DNA from: Ilumatobacteraceae bacterium
GTDB taxonomy: Bacteria > Actinomycetota > Acidimicrobiia > Acidimicrobiales > Ilumatobacteraceae
Direction: 5' to 3'
Assembly: GCA_025464045.1 (NCBI GenBank)
Contig: JAODBQ010000450.1
Coordinates: 1 to 13,144, forward strand
Length of the DNA: 13,144 nucleotides
A program made the translations under genes and the position numbers. The notes under the pieces are model-generated. The model made no database searches, had not been told where the DNA came from, and worked only from the letters and a program-made list of their open reading frames with translations. This document shows, one piece after another, positions 8,355 to 13,144 of the stretch. Positions within the stretch are counted from its first letter, which is position 1. Every line of letters begins with the position of its first letter.

Positions 8355-9172
8355 TGGACTTCCCGATCCTGACGACGATCGTCGCTGCTCCCGTTGCCGG
8401 CGCGGTGCTCGTCCTGCTGCTCTCCAACCGCCGCCCGGAGTGGGTGCGCCTCGTCACGCTGCTCACCGGCGTGCTCACGGCCGGGCTGACGATCTGGACG
8501 CTCGTCGGGTTCAAGACCGGTGACGGCGGCTTCCAGTTCGTCAGCAAGCACCCGTGGATCGCGGCGTGGGGCATCTCCTGGCACCTCGGCGTCGACGGCA
8601 TCTCGCTGTTCCTCGTCGTGCTGACGGGTGTCCTGTTCCCGCTCGTGCTCGCGGGCGTCGATCCCCACCACGACCACAAGCGCTACTACGCGTGGATGCT
8701 GCTGCTCGAGGCCGGGATGCTCGGCGCGTTCCTCAGCCTCGACCTGTTCCTGTTCTTCGTCTTCTTCGAGATCGTCCTCGTGCCGATGTACTTCCTGATC
8801 GGCGGCTGGGGCTACGACAACCGCGTCTACGCAGCCACCAAGTTCTTCGTGTTCACGATGTTCGGCTCGGCGTTCATGCTCGTCGGCACCGTTGCCACGG
8901 CGTTCCTGGCCAAGAGCAACGGCGTCGGGCACGTCACCTTCGACCTCGTCGAGATCGCCGACAAGGCGCACTTCGCGGCGAGCACCGGCCGGTGGCTGTT
9001 CTTCGCGTTCGCCATCGCGTTCGCGGTGAAGGTGCCGTTGTTCCCGCTGCACACCTGGCTCCCCGACGCGCACACCCAGGCACCAACGGGTGGATCGGTG
9101 ATCCTCGCCGGGGTGATGCTCAAGTTGGGCACCTACGGTCTGCTGCGGATCGGGGTGTACCTGTTACCCTAG
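8354..9172 (+). CDS. nuoM: NADH-quinone oxidoreductase subunit M, N-terminal part ending at an in-frame TAG
   Basis: Antiporter-like proton-pumping subunit lying between NuoL and NuoN. ATG 8354 overlaps the nuoL stop, with GAGG at 8341-8344. This part has 272 residues and covers about the first eight helices: E139 in FFEIVLVPMYFLIG (E. coli Glu144), K226 in VKVPLFPLHTWLPDAH (Lys234) and K257 in MLKLGTYGLLRI (Lys265). It then stops at TAG 9170-9172 in the TM8-TM9 loop. A normal NuoM has about 500 residues, and the missing remainder follows in the same frame (9173-9889). If the stop were read as a sense codon the product would be 511 residues, with no length change relative to E. coli across the loop. 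Alone, this half lacks the later pumping helices and should not make a working subunit. Confidence 0.9.
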   Translation: MDFPILTTIVAAPVAGAVLVLLLSNRRPEWVRLVTLLTGVLTAGLTIWTLVGFKTGDGGFQFVSKHPWIAAWGISWHLGVDGISLFLVVLTGVLFPLVLAGVDPHHDHKRYYAWMLLLEAGMLGAFLSLDLFLFFVFFEIVLVPMYFLIGGWGYDNRVYAATKFFVFTMFGSAFMLVGTVATAFLAKSNGVGHVTFDLVEIADKAHFAASTGRWLFFAFAIAFAVKVPLFPLHTWLPDAHTQAPTGGSVILAGVMLKLGTYGLLRIGVYLLP

Positions 9173-9193
9173 GAGGCAAGATGTGGCAAACCA
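9164..9193 (+). other. Anomalous segment with premature amber codon inside nuoM
   Basis: In the nuoM frame the codons here are TTA, CCC, TAG, GAG, GCA, AGA, TGT, GGC, AAA, CCA. TTA, AGA, TGT and AAA are rare choices in genes of this GC content, and their clustering next to a stop is striking. Flanking codons on both sides are typical and conserved. The -1 frame through 9172-9192 reads GGA GGC AAG ATG TGG CAA ACC (GGKMWQT), which uses more usual codons. The segment also contains AGGAGG (9171-9176) and the palindrome CCTAGG (9168-9173). It could be a nonsense mutation, paired indels or a consensus error. Confidence 0.75.
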
Positions 9194-9247
9194 CTGCTCA
9201 TCACGCTCGCCGTCATCGGGATCCTGTGGGGTGCGATCGCGGCGACG

Positions 9248-9889
9248 ATGCAGACGGACCTCAAACGTCTGGTGGCCTACTCCTCGGTCGCGCACCTCGG
9301 GTTCATCGTCCTCGGCATCTTCGCGATCACCACCCAGTCGATCACCGGTGGCGTGCTGCAGATGATCAACCACGGCGTCTCCACGGGCGCGCTGTTCCTG
9401 CTCGTCGGGATGATCTCGGACCGCCGGCACACGCGTGAGATCGCCGAGCTGCGCGGCATCCAGAAGGTGGCGCCCGTGTTCGCGGCGGCGTTCATGGTCG
9501 TGATGCTCTCCTCGATCGGCGTGCCCGGACTCAACGGCTTCGTCGGCGAGTACCTGATCCTGATCGGTTCGTTCCTCACCGCGCGCTGGTGGGTGGTCGT
9601 CGCCGCGATCGGCGTGATCCTCGCCTCGCTGTACCTGCTGTGGGCCTACCAACGGGTGTTCCACGGCGAGCCGGACGAGGCCAACAGGACGTTCCCCGAG
9701 CTGAAGTGGAAGGAAGGCGCGTTGCTGCTGCCGTTCATCGGTGCGATCGTCTTCTGCGGCGTCTACCCGAGGCCGATGCTGGACCGCATCCAGCCGAGCG
9801 TGGACGCGCTGATCGAGCACGTGCACGACGTCACCGGGTACGTCCAGCCGCAGCCGGTGGAGGCGCGCATCGCAGGGGCGGCGGGCTGA
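9248..9889 (+). CDS. nuoM: NADH-quinone oxidoreductase subunit M, C-terminal part
   Basis: Continuation of nuoM in the same frame as the N-terminal part (213 residues from the first in-frame ATG). Homology begins earlier: the in-frame codons from about 9191 (PLLITLAVIGILWGAIAATM) are the TM9 of NuoM, so starting at 9248 would lose that helix. Visible are MQTDLKRLVAYSSVAHLGFI, MINHGVSTGALFLLVGM and GVPGLNGFVGEYLIL, whose Glu (codon 399 of the joined frame) matches E. coli Glu407. No Shine-Dalgarno precedes ATG 9248, which argues against separate expression and for a broken or misread single gene. AGGGG at 9874-9878 serves nuoN, whose ATG overlaps the TGA stop by one base. Confidence 0.88.
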   Translation: MQTDLKRLVAYSSVAHLGFIVLGIFAITTQSITGGVLQMINHGVSTGALFLLVGMISDRRHTREIAELRGIQKVAPVFAAAFMVVMLSSIGVPGLNGFVGEYLILIGSFLTARWWVVVAAIGVILASLYLLWAYQRVFHGEPDEANRTFPELKWKEGALLLPFIGAIVFCGVYPRPMLDRIQPSVDALIEHVHDVTGYVQPQPVEARIAGAAG

Positions 9890-11418
9890 TGGCCGCGATC
9901 CTCGCCGCCGACTCGCTGCGCGGGCCGTCGATCGACTGGCTCGGGCTGAGCCCGCTCCTGATCCTGCTCGGCGCGGCGATGGTCCTGCTCGTGGTGGCAG
10001 TGCTCACCCCGACCTGGCCGCGCGGCTTGTACGCCTGGTTCACCGTTGCCGCATCAGCGGCGACGATCGTCCTTGCGTTCGTGCAGTGGCACCGGATCGA
10101 TCTGCACGGCACGAAGACGCTCGTCGGCGGCGCGATCGCGTTCGACCACTTCGCGGTGTGGATGACGATCACGATCGCCGTCGCGATCCTGCTCGTCGCG
10201 CTGTCGACCGACGGCTACCTGCGCCGTGAGGGCCTCGACGGTCCCGAGCTGTACGCGCTGTACATGCTGTGCGCGGTGGGCGGGATCGTGATGTCGGCGG
10301 CCAACGACCTGATCGTGTTGTTCCTCGGGCTGGAGATCCTCTCGATCGCCCTCTACGTGATGGCCGCGAGCCACCGCAAGCGGGTCGAGAGCCAGGAAGC
10401 CGGGATCAAGTACTTCGTGCTCGGCGGCTTCTCGTCCGCGTTCTTCCTCTACGGCGTGGCGCTGATCTACGGCAGCGCCGGGAGCACCAACTTCTCGAAG
10501 ATCATCGCCTCGTTCGGCTCGACGGTCTCGCTCGACCGTCACGACGGGCTCGTCCTTGCCGGTGTCGCGATGCTGATCGTCGGGCTCGGGTTCAAGACGT
10601 CGTCGGCACCGTTCCACTTCTGGGCGCCGGATGTGTACCAGGGCTCGCCGACCCCGGTCAGCGGGTTCATGGCGTCGGCCGGCAAGGCGGCAGCCTTCGC
10701 GGCACTGCTGCGGGTCCTCATCGCCGCGTTGCCGTACTGGCGCGACGACTATCGGCCGGTGATCTGGGCGCTCGCCGTGCTCACCCTGGTCGTCGGGGCG
10801 ACGATGGCGGTGATCCAGACGAACGTCAAGCGGATGCTCGCCTTCTCGTCGATCAACCACGCCGGGTTCATGCTCGTCGGGGTCGAGGCCGCGGCGCACG
10901 TGGCCGGCAACCCGTCCGCAGGTCGAGGCATGTCGTCGGTGCTGCTGTACCTGTTGCTGTACAGCGTGCTCGTCACCGGCACGTTCGCGATCGTGGCCGT
11001 CGTCAGCCGCACGGGCGACAACGCCACCGACCTCGCTGCGTTCCGCGGGCTCGGTCGCTCCCGCCCGACGCTCGCGATCGCACTGACGGTGCTGCTGCTC
11101 TCCCAGGCAGGGGTGCCGCTGACGAGTGGGTTCATCGCCAAGTTCGGTGTGATCCAGGCAGCGGTGGACGAGCGCAGCTACGCGCTGGCGATCATCGCGA
11201 TGGTCACCGCGGTCATCGCCGCCTTCCTCTACCTGCGGATCATGGTCAGCGTGTGGGTGCAGGACCCCGAGGCGGGCGACGACGCGCGCGAGCCGGTGCG
11301 GGTGCCGTGGACCGGTGGGCTGGCGATCGCGCTGTCGGTCGGCTTCACGATCGTGGTCGGCGTCGCCCCCGGTTGGCTCGTCGACCTCAGCAACTCGGTC
11401 ACGAACCTCGCCCACTGA
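9889..11418 (+). CDS. nuoN: NADH-quinone oxidoreductase subunit N
   Basis: Third antiporter-like proton-pumping subunit, proximal to NuoK in the membrane arm (509 residues, normal size). ATG 9889 overlaps the nuoM stop, with AGGGG 10 bases upstream. The longer open frame starting at 9589 is nuoM shadow. Conserved residues: E149 in FLGLEILSIALYVM, K236 in GLGFKTSSAPFHFWAPDVYQ followed by GSPTPVSGFMA, and K266 in SAGKAAAFAALLRV. Later blocks are QTNVKRMLAFSSINHAGFML and LLLSQAGVPLTSGFIAKFGV. It is the last nuo gene. The final A of its TGA stop is also the first base of the 62-bp tandem repeat downstream, so the operon ends there. Confidence 0.97.
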   Translation: MAAILAADSLRGPSIDWLGLSPLLILLGAAMVLLVVAVLTPTWPRGLYAWFTVAASAATIVLAFVQWHRIDLHGTKTLVGGAIAFDHFAVWMTITIAVAILLVALSTDGYLRREGLDGPELYALYMLCAVGGIVMSAANDLIVLFLGLEILSIALYVMAASHRKRVESQEAGIKYFVLGGFSSAFFLYGVALIYGSAGSTNFSKIIASFGSTVSLDRHDGLVLAGVAMLIVGLGFKTSSAPFHFWAPDVYQGSPTPVSGFMASAGKAAAFAALLRVLIAALPYWRDDYRPVIWALAVLTLVVGATMAVIQTNVKRMLAFSSINHAGFMLVGVEAAAHVAGNPSAGRGMSSVLLYLLLYSVLVTGTFAIVAVVSRTGDNATDLAAFRGLGRSRPTLAIALTVLLLSQAGVPLTSGFIAKFGVIQAAVDERSYALAIIAMVTAVIAAFLYLRIMVSVWVQDPEAGDDAREPVRVPWTGGLAIALSVGFTIVVGVAPGWLVDLSNSVTNLAH

Positions 11419-11438
11419 CCTCGCCGGCTCGCCAGGAG

Positions 11439-11482
11439 GGTGGGCGCGTTGTGAGCCAGGTGTGGCGCATCCCGCGCCCACC
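11439..11482. terminator. Hairpin in repeat copy 1, possible bidirectional terminator
   Basis: GGTGGGCGCG (11439-11448) pairs perfectly with CGCGCCCACC (11473-11482) across a 24-base loop. Within the loop GCC and GGC could form a small inner stem. No U-rich tract follows on either strand, so it is not a textbook intrinsic terminator. Its place between convergent genes and immediately after the nuoN stop makes transcript ending or 3'-end protection plausible. Confidence 0.5.
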
Positions 11483-11500
11483 TCGCCGGGTTGTCGGGAG

Positions 11501-11544
11501 GGTGGGCGCGTGGTGAGCCGGATGTGGCGCATGCCGCGCCCACC
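11501..11544. terminator. Hairpin in repeat copy 2, possible bidirectional terminator
   Basis: The same arms GGTGGGCGCG (11501-11510) and CGCGCCCACC (11535-11544) recur with a 24-base loop. The loop differs from copy 1 at four positions while the arms are unchanged, and the inner GCC/GGC pairing is kept. Arm conservation suggests that the structure is the selected property, though two copies are weak evidence. Confidence 0.5.
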
Positions 11545-11585
11545 TCGCCGTCGTGCCAGGAGGGTGGCCGGTTTGCGGCGGGAGG

Positions 11586-12275
11586 TCAGGCGTGGCGGAC
11601 GAGGTCGTCGTAGAGCGCTTGCTGCCAGCCGAGCTCGTGGGCGTTGTCCTCCGGGTGCCACTGCACCCCGACGAGCCACGATCGGCCGTCGGATTCGTAC
11701 GCCTCGGTGATGCCGTCGGCCGATTGACCGCTCGTGCGCAGCCCGCGACCGAGGCGGTCGACGGCCTGGTGGTGCACGCTGTGGCACTCCCCGATGCGCT
11801 CCTCGCCGACCGCCTTGGCGACCCGTGAACCGGGCTCGATCAGGACGTCGTGATGGACGTACCAGTGGTCGTCGCCGATGTGCTGGTGGAGCGTGCCACC
11901 GAGGGCGACGTTGACGAGTTGCATGCCCCGACACACGGCGAGCACCGGCAGGTCGCGCCCGAGGGCGCCGGCCGCGGCAGCGAACTCGACCTCGTCGTGG
12001 TCCGTGACGATGCCGTACAGCTCCTCGGCTGCCGGCGCCTGGCCGTAGCGCCGGGGGTCGATGTCGCCGCCTCCCGCGAACACGACCGCGTCGACGCGAG
12101 GCAGCAACGAGTCGATCTGCTCCACGACACCCGGGTCGGGCGGGAGCATCAACGGGATCCCACCGGCGCGCCGGATCGCCCGCATGTACTGCTGGCCGAT
12201 CGCGAAGACCGGGCTGCGCAGGCCGTCGGCCTTCGGACTGATCCGTCCGACGATCAGCACGAGTGGGGCAACCAT
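11586..12275 (-). CDS. puuD: Gamma-glutamyl-gamma-aminobutyrate hydrolase family protein (peptidase C26, PuuD-type)
   Basis: Class I glutamine-amidotransferase-like hydrolase of 229 residues. The family releases glutamate and GABA from gamma-glutamyl-GABA in the glutamylated putrescine pathway. Visible: FAGGGDIDPRRYG (66-78), nucleophile elbow VLAVCRGMQLVNV with C115, GGTLHQHI (126-133), HSVHHQAVDRLG (165-176), and VQWHPED with H207 and E209 completing the triad. The start is set at ATG 12275. A 28-residue upstream extension (to 12359) is Arg/Pro/Gly-rich and would cross the divergent promoter region, so it was rejected. GTG 12278 is an alternative. There is no good Shine-Dalgarno; a CAGAAT box six bases upstream suggests a leaderless mRNA. 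It is divergent from an aldehyde dehydrogenase, which fits polyamine catabolism. The exact substrate is inferred; other gamma-glutamyl amides are possible. Confidence 0.88.
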   Translation of the reverse strand: MVAPLVLIVGRISPKADGLRSPVFAIGQQYMRAIRRAGGIPLMLPPDPGVVEQIDSLLPRVDAVVFAGGGDIDPRRYGQAPAAEELYGIVTDHDEVEFAAAAGALGRDLPVLAVCRGMQLVNVALGGTLHQHIGDDHWYVHHDVLIEPGSRVAKAVGEERIGECHSVHHQAVDRLGRGLRTSGQSADGITEAYESDGRSWLVGVQWHPEDNAHELGWQQALYDDLVRHA

Positions 12276-12281
12276 CACCCC

Positions 12282-12287
12282 ATTCTG
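12282..12287 (-). promoter_or_regulatory. Possible -10 box of the puuD-type gene
   Basis: Read on the minus strand, CAGAAT (preceded by TGC) ends six bases before the ATG at 12275. It differs from the actinobacterial TAnnnT -10 consensus at the first base. The spacing would place transcription start at or next to the start codon, giving a leaderless message. No -35 element was identified. Short motif, weak evidence. Confidence 0.3.
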
Positions 12288-12322
12288 GCATCCGCGCCCG
12301 GCGCTCCCATCGTCTGGCCGGC

Positions 12323-12352
12323 ACCGCCCCGGCGATCGCCGGACCGCCCCGG
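12323..12352. promoter_or_regulatory. Candidate operator: 14-bp palindrome within a 10-bp direct repeat
   Basis: CCGGCGATCGCCGG (12329-12342) is a perfect palindrome. ACCGCCCCGG occurs at 12323-12332 and 12343-12352, exactly 20 bp apart, about two helical turns. The set sits in the middle of the 107-bp divergent intergenic region, between the two proposed promoters, where a shared regulator of both genes would bind. GC-rich DNA produces such symmetry by chance fairly often, so the role is inference. Confidence 0.4.
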
Positions 12353-12370
12353 GGTGCATCGAGGAGCAGA

Positions 12371-12376
12371 TACCGT
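12371..12376 (+). promoter_or_regulatory. Possible -10 box of the aldehyde dehydrogenase gene
   Basis: TACCGT fits TAnnnT and ends six bases before the GTG at 12383, the geometry of leaderless actinobacterial transcripts. It therefore favours GTG 12383 over ATG 12437 as the start. A GAGGAG at 12361-12366 lies 16 bases before the GTG, too far for an ordinary Shine-Dalgarno. Short motif, weak evidence. Confidence 0.35.
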
Positions 12377-12382
12377 CCCCAC

Positions 12383-13144
12383 GTGCCCTCGACCGTGCCT
12401 GCGACCTCGACCGTGCCGTCAGCGGATTCGTCGCTGATGCTCGTCAACCCCGCCACCGGTGCGCCGCTCGCGGAGCAGCCGTTGGCGACCGCCGCAGAGG
12501 CCGACGCCGCGATCGCCGCCGCGGCGGCTGCCCTCCCCGCGTGGCGAGCACTGGCCCCCGCCGACCGTGCCCGGCTGATGCGGCGGTTCGCCGACACCGT
12601 CGCCGACCACGCCGAGGAGCTGGCCCAGCTGGAGACGGCGAACATGGGGATGACGATCGGCAACAGCAGGTGGTGCGCCGGCACCGCGGCGGAGGTGCTG
12701 CACTACTTCGCCGGAGCGATCGACAAGCACACGGGCTCGACGATCCCCGTCGCCGGCGGCGTCGACCTCACGTTCCACGAGCCGCTCGGCGTCGTCGGGT
12801 TGATCGTGCCGTGGAACTTCCCGCTGCTGATGGCGTCGTGGAAGGTCGGACCAGCGCTCGCCGCGGGCAACACCGCCGTGCTCAAGCCGGCCGAGATCAC
12901 GCCGCTCACCGCCGTCCGGTTCGGCGAGCTGGCGTTGGAAGCCGGCATCCCCGAGGGTGTGCTCAACGTCGTGGTCGGGACGGGTGAGGAGGTCGGCTGG
13001 CGGTTCGTCGAGCACCCCGATGTGCGCAAGGTGGCCTTCACCGGGTCCACCGCGGTCGGCAAGCGGATCATGGCCGGCTGCGCCGAGCAGGTGAAGCGGG
13101 TGACGCTCGAGCTCGGCGGCAAGAGCGCCAACATCGTCTTCGCC
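12383..13144 (+). CDS. NAD(P)-dependent aldehyde dehydrogenase, 3'-truncated by window edge
   Basis: N-terminal 254 residues of an ALDH-superfamily enzyme, which oxidises an aldehyde to the acid with NAD(P)+. Visible (numbered from GTG 12383): LVNPATGAPL (20-29), the cofactor-site VPWNFP with N145, AVLKPAE with K168, the Rossmann-loop FTGSTAVG (219-226) and the general-base Glu in LELGGKSAN (E243). The catalytic Cys lies beyond the window. The frame is open to the end. GTG 12383 is preferred because of a TAnnnT box six bases upstream; GTG 12395, GTG 12413 and ATG 12437 are in-frame alternatives, and the first residues (Ser/Thr/Pro-rich) are not conserved. Divergence from a PuuD-type hydrolase suggests a gamma-glutamyl-aminobutyraldehyde or aminobutyraldehyde dehydrogenase (PuuC role). 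Betaine-aldehyde or other substrates cannot be excluded. Confidence 0.9.
   Translation, partial: MPSTVPATSTVPSADSSLMLVNPATGAPLAEQPLATAAEADAAIAAAAAALPAWRALAPADRARLMRRFADTVADHAEELAQLETANMGMTIGNSRWCAGTAAEVLHYFAGAIDKHTGSTIPVAGGVDLTFHEPLGVVGLIVPWNFPLLMASWKVGPALAAGNTAVLKPAEITPLTAVRFGELALEAGIPEGVLNVVVGTGEEVGWRFVEHPDVRKVAFTGSTAVGKRIMAGCAEQVKRVTLELGGKSANIVFA

Larger units (their letters stand above)
11418..11571. repeat. 62-bp tandem repeat, two full copies and a degenerate third
   Basis: Copy 1 is 11418-11479 and copy 2 is 11480-11541. They match at 54 of 62 positions by direct comparison. A third copy starts at 11542 with acctcgcc and fades after the ggagggtgg block (about 11571). The array fills the gap between the convergent nuoN and puuD-like genes. 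Each full copy contains a perfect inverted repeat (see the two hairpin entries). Reading frames across it look like chance products. It resembles intergenic palindromic (REP-like) elements rather than a coding or mobile unit. Confidence 0.88.

Noticed and set aside
9167..9172. Programmed +1 frameshift at CCC-TAG, like release factor 2
   Set aside because: The +1 frame after CCC gives an Arg/Ser-rich sequence unrelated to NuoM. The correct continuation is in the original frame.
9170..9172. TAG as pyrrolysine or a reassigned codon
   Set aside because: NuoM is not a pyrrolysine protein family and the site is a variable loop. One codon in one gene is no support for reassignment.
9181..9438. Small gene starting at ATG 9181 behind AGGAGG
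   Set aside because: It lies in the wrong frame within the conserved part of nuoM and encodes an Arg/His-rich shadow. Only its start looks gene-like.
11418..11571. CRISPR array
   Set aside because: The units are contiguous 62-bp tandem copies without unique spacers, and no cas genes are present.
10054..12684. 876-residue open frame on the minus strand crossing nuoN, the repeat array and puuD
   Set aside because: It crosses a tandem repeat and several unrelated genes and has no domain. It is a GC-rich shadow.

Overview
The window comes from a high-GC bacterium (roughly two thirds G+C by eye). Start codons are ATG or GTG and stops are almost all TGA. Gene order and protein style fit Actinomycetota, and my best guess is an Acidimicrobiia-type lineage. 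That placement is inference; no marker gene here settles it.

Positions 1-11418 hold the distal part of a nuo operon for the proton-pumping NADH:quinone oxidoreductase (complex I), all on the plus strand: nuoF (5' end missing), nuoG, nuoH, nuoI, nuoJ, nuoK, nuoL, nuoM and nuoN. Junctions are very tight (overlaps of 1 or 4 bases, gaps of 2 or 7), so translational coupling is likely. NuoF and NuoG carry the NADH-side flavin and Fe-S chain. NuoI carries the two clusters that lead to quinone. NuoH forms the quinone chamber, and NuoJ, K, L, M and N make up the membrane proton-pumping arm. Earlier genes of the operon (nuoA-E) presumably lie before the window.

The main anomaly is in nuoM. An in-frame TAG (9170-9172) splits it, yet both halves are in the same frame, together have the expected length and keep all the key charged residues. 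The bases around the stop have unusual codons and a perfect Shine-Dalgarno-like AGGAGG. This is a recent nonsense lesion, a split subunit, or a local sequence error.

Positions 11418-11585, between the convergent nuoN and the next gene, hold about two and a half copies of a 62-bp tandem repeat. Each full copy has a perfect 10-bp inverted repeat able to form a hairpin.

Positions 11586-12275 (minus strand) encode a class I glutamine-amidotransferase-like gamma-glutamyl-GABA hydrolase (PuuD-type). From about 12383 to the window end (plus strand) lies the N-terminal half of an NAD(P)-dependent aldehyde dehydrogenase. The two are divergent and share a 107-bp intergenic region with a 14-bp palindrome, a 10-bp direct repeat and two -10-like boxes placed as for leaderless transcripts. 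Together they suggest polyamine (putrescine to GABA) catabolism.

I found no RNA gene, CRISPR array or mobile element. I see no clearly novel multi-gene system. The best leads are the nuoM lesion, the hairpin repeat, an insertion in the N3-cluster loop of NuoF and a duplicated tail in NuoI.
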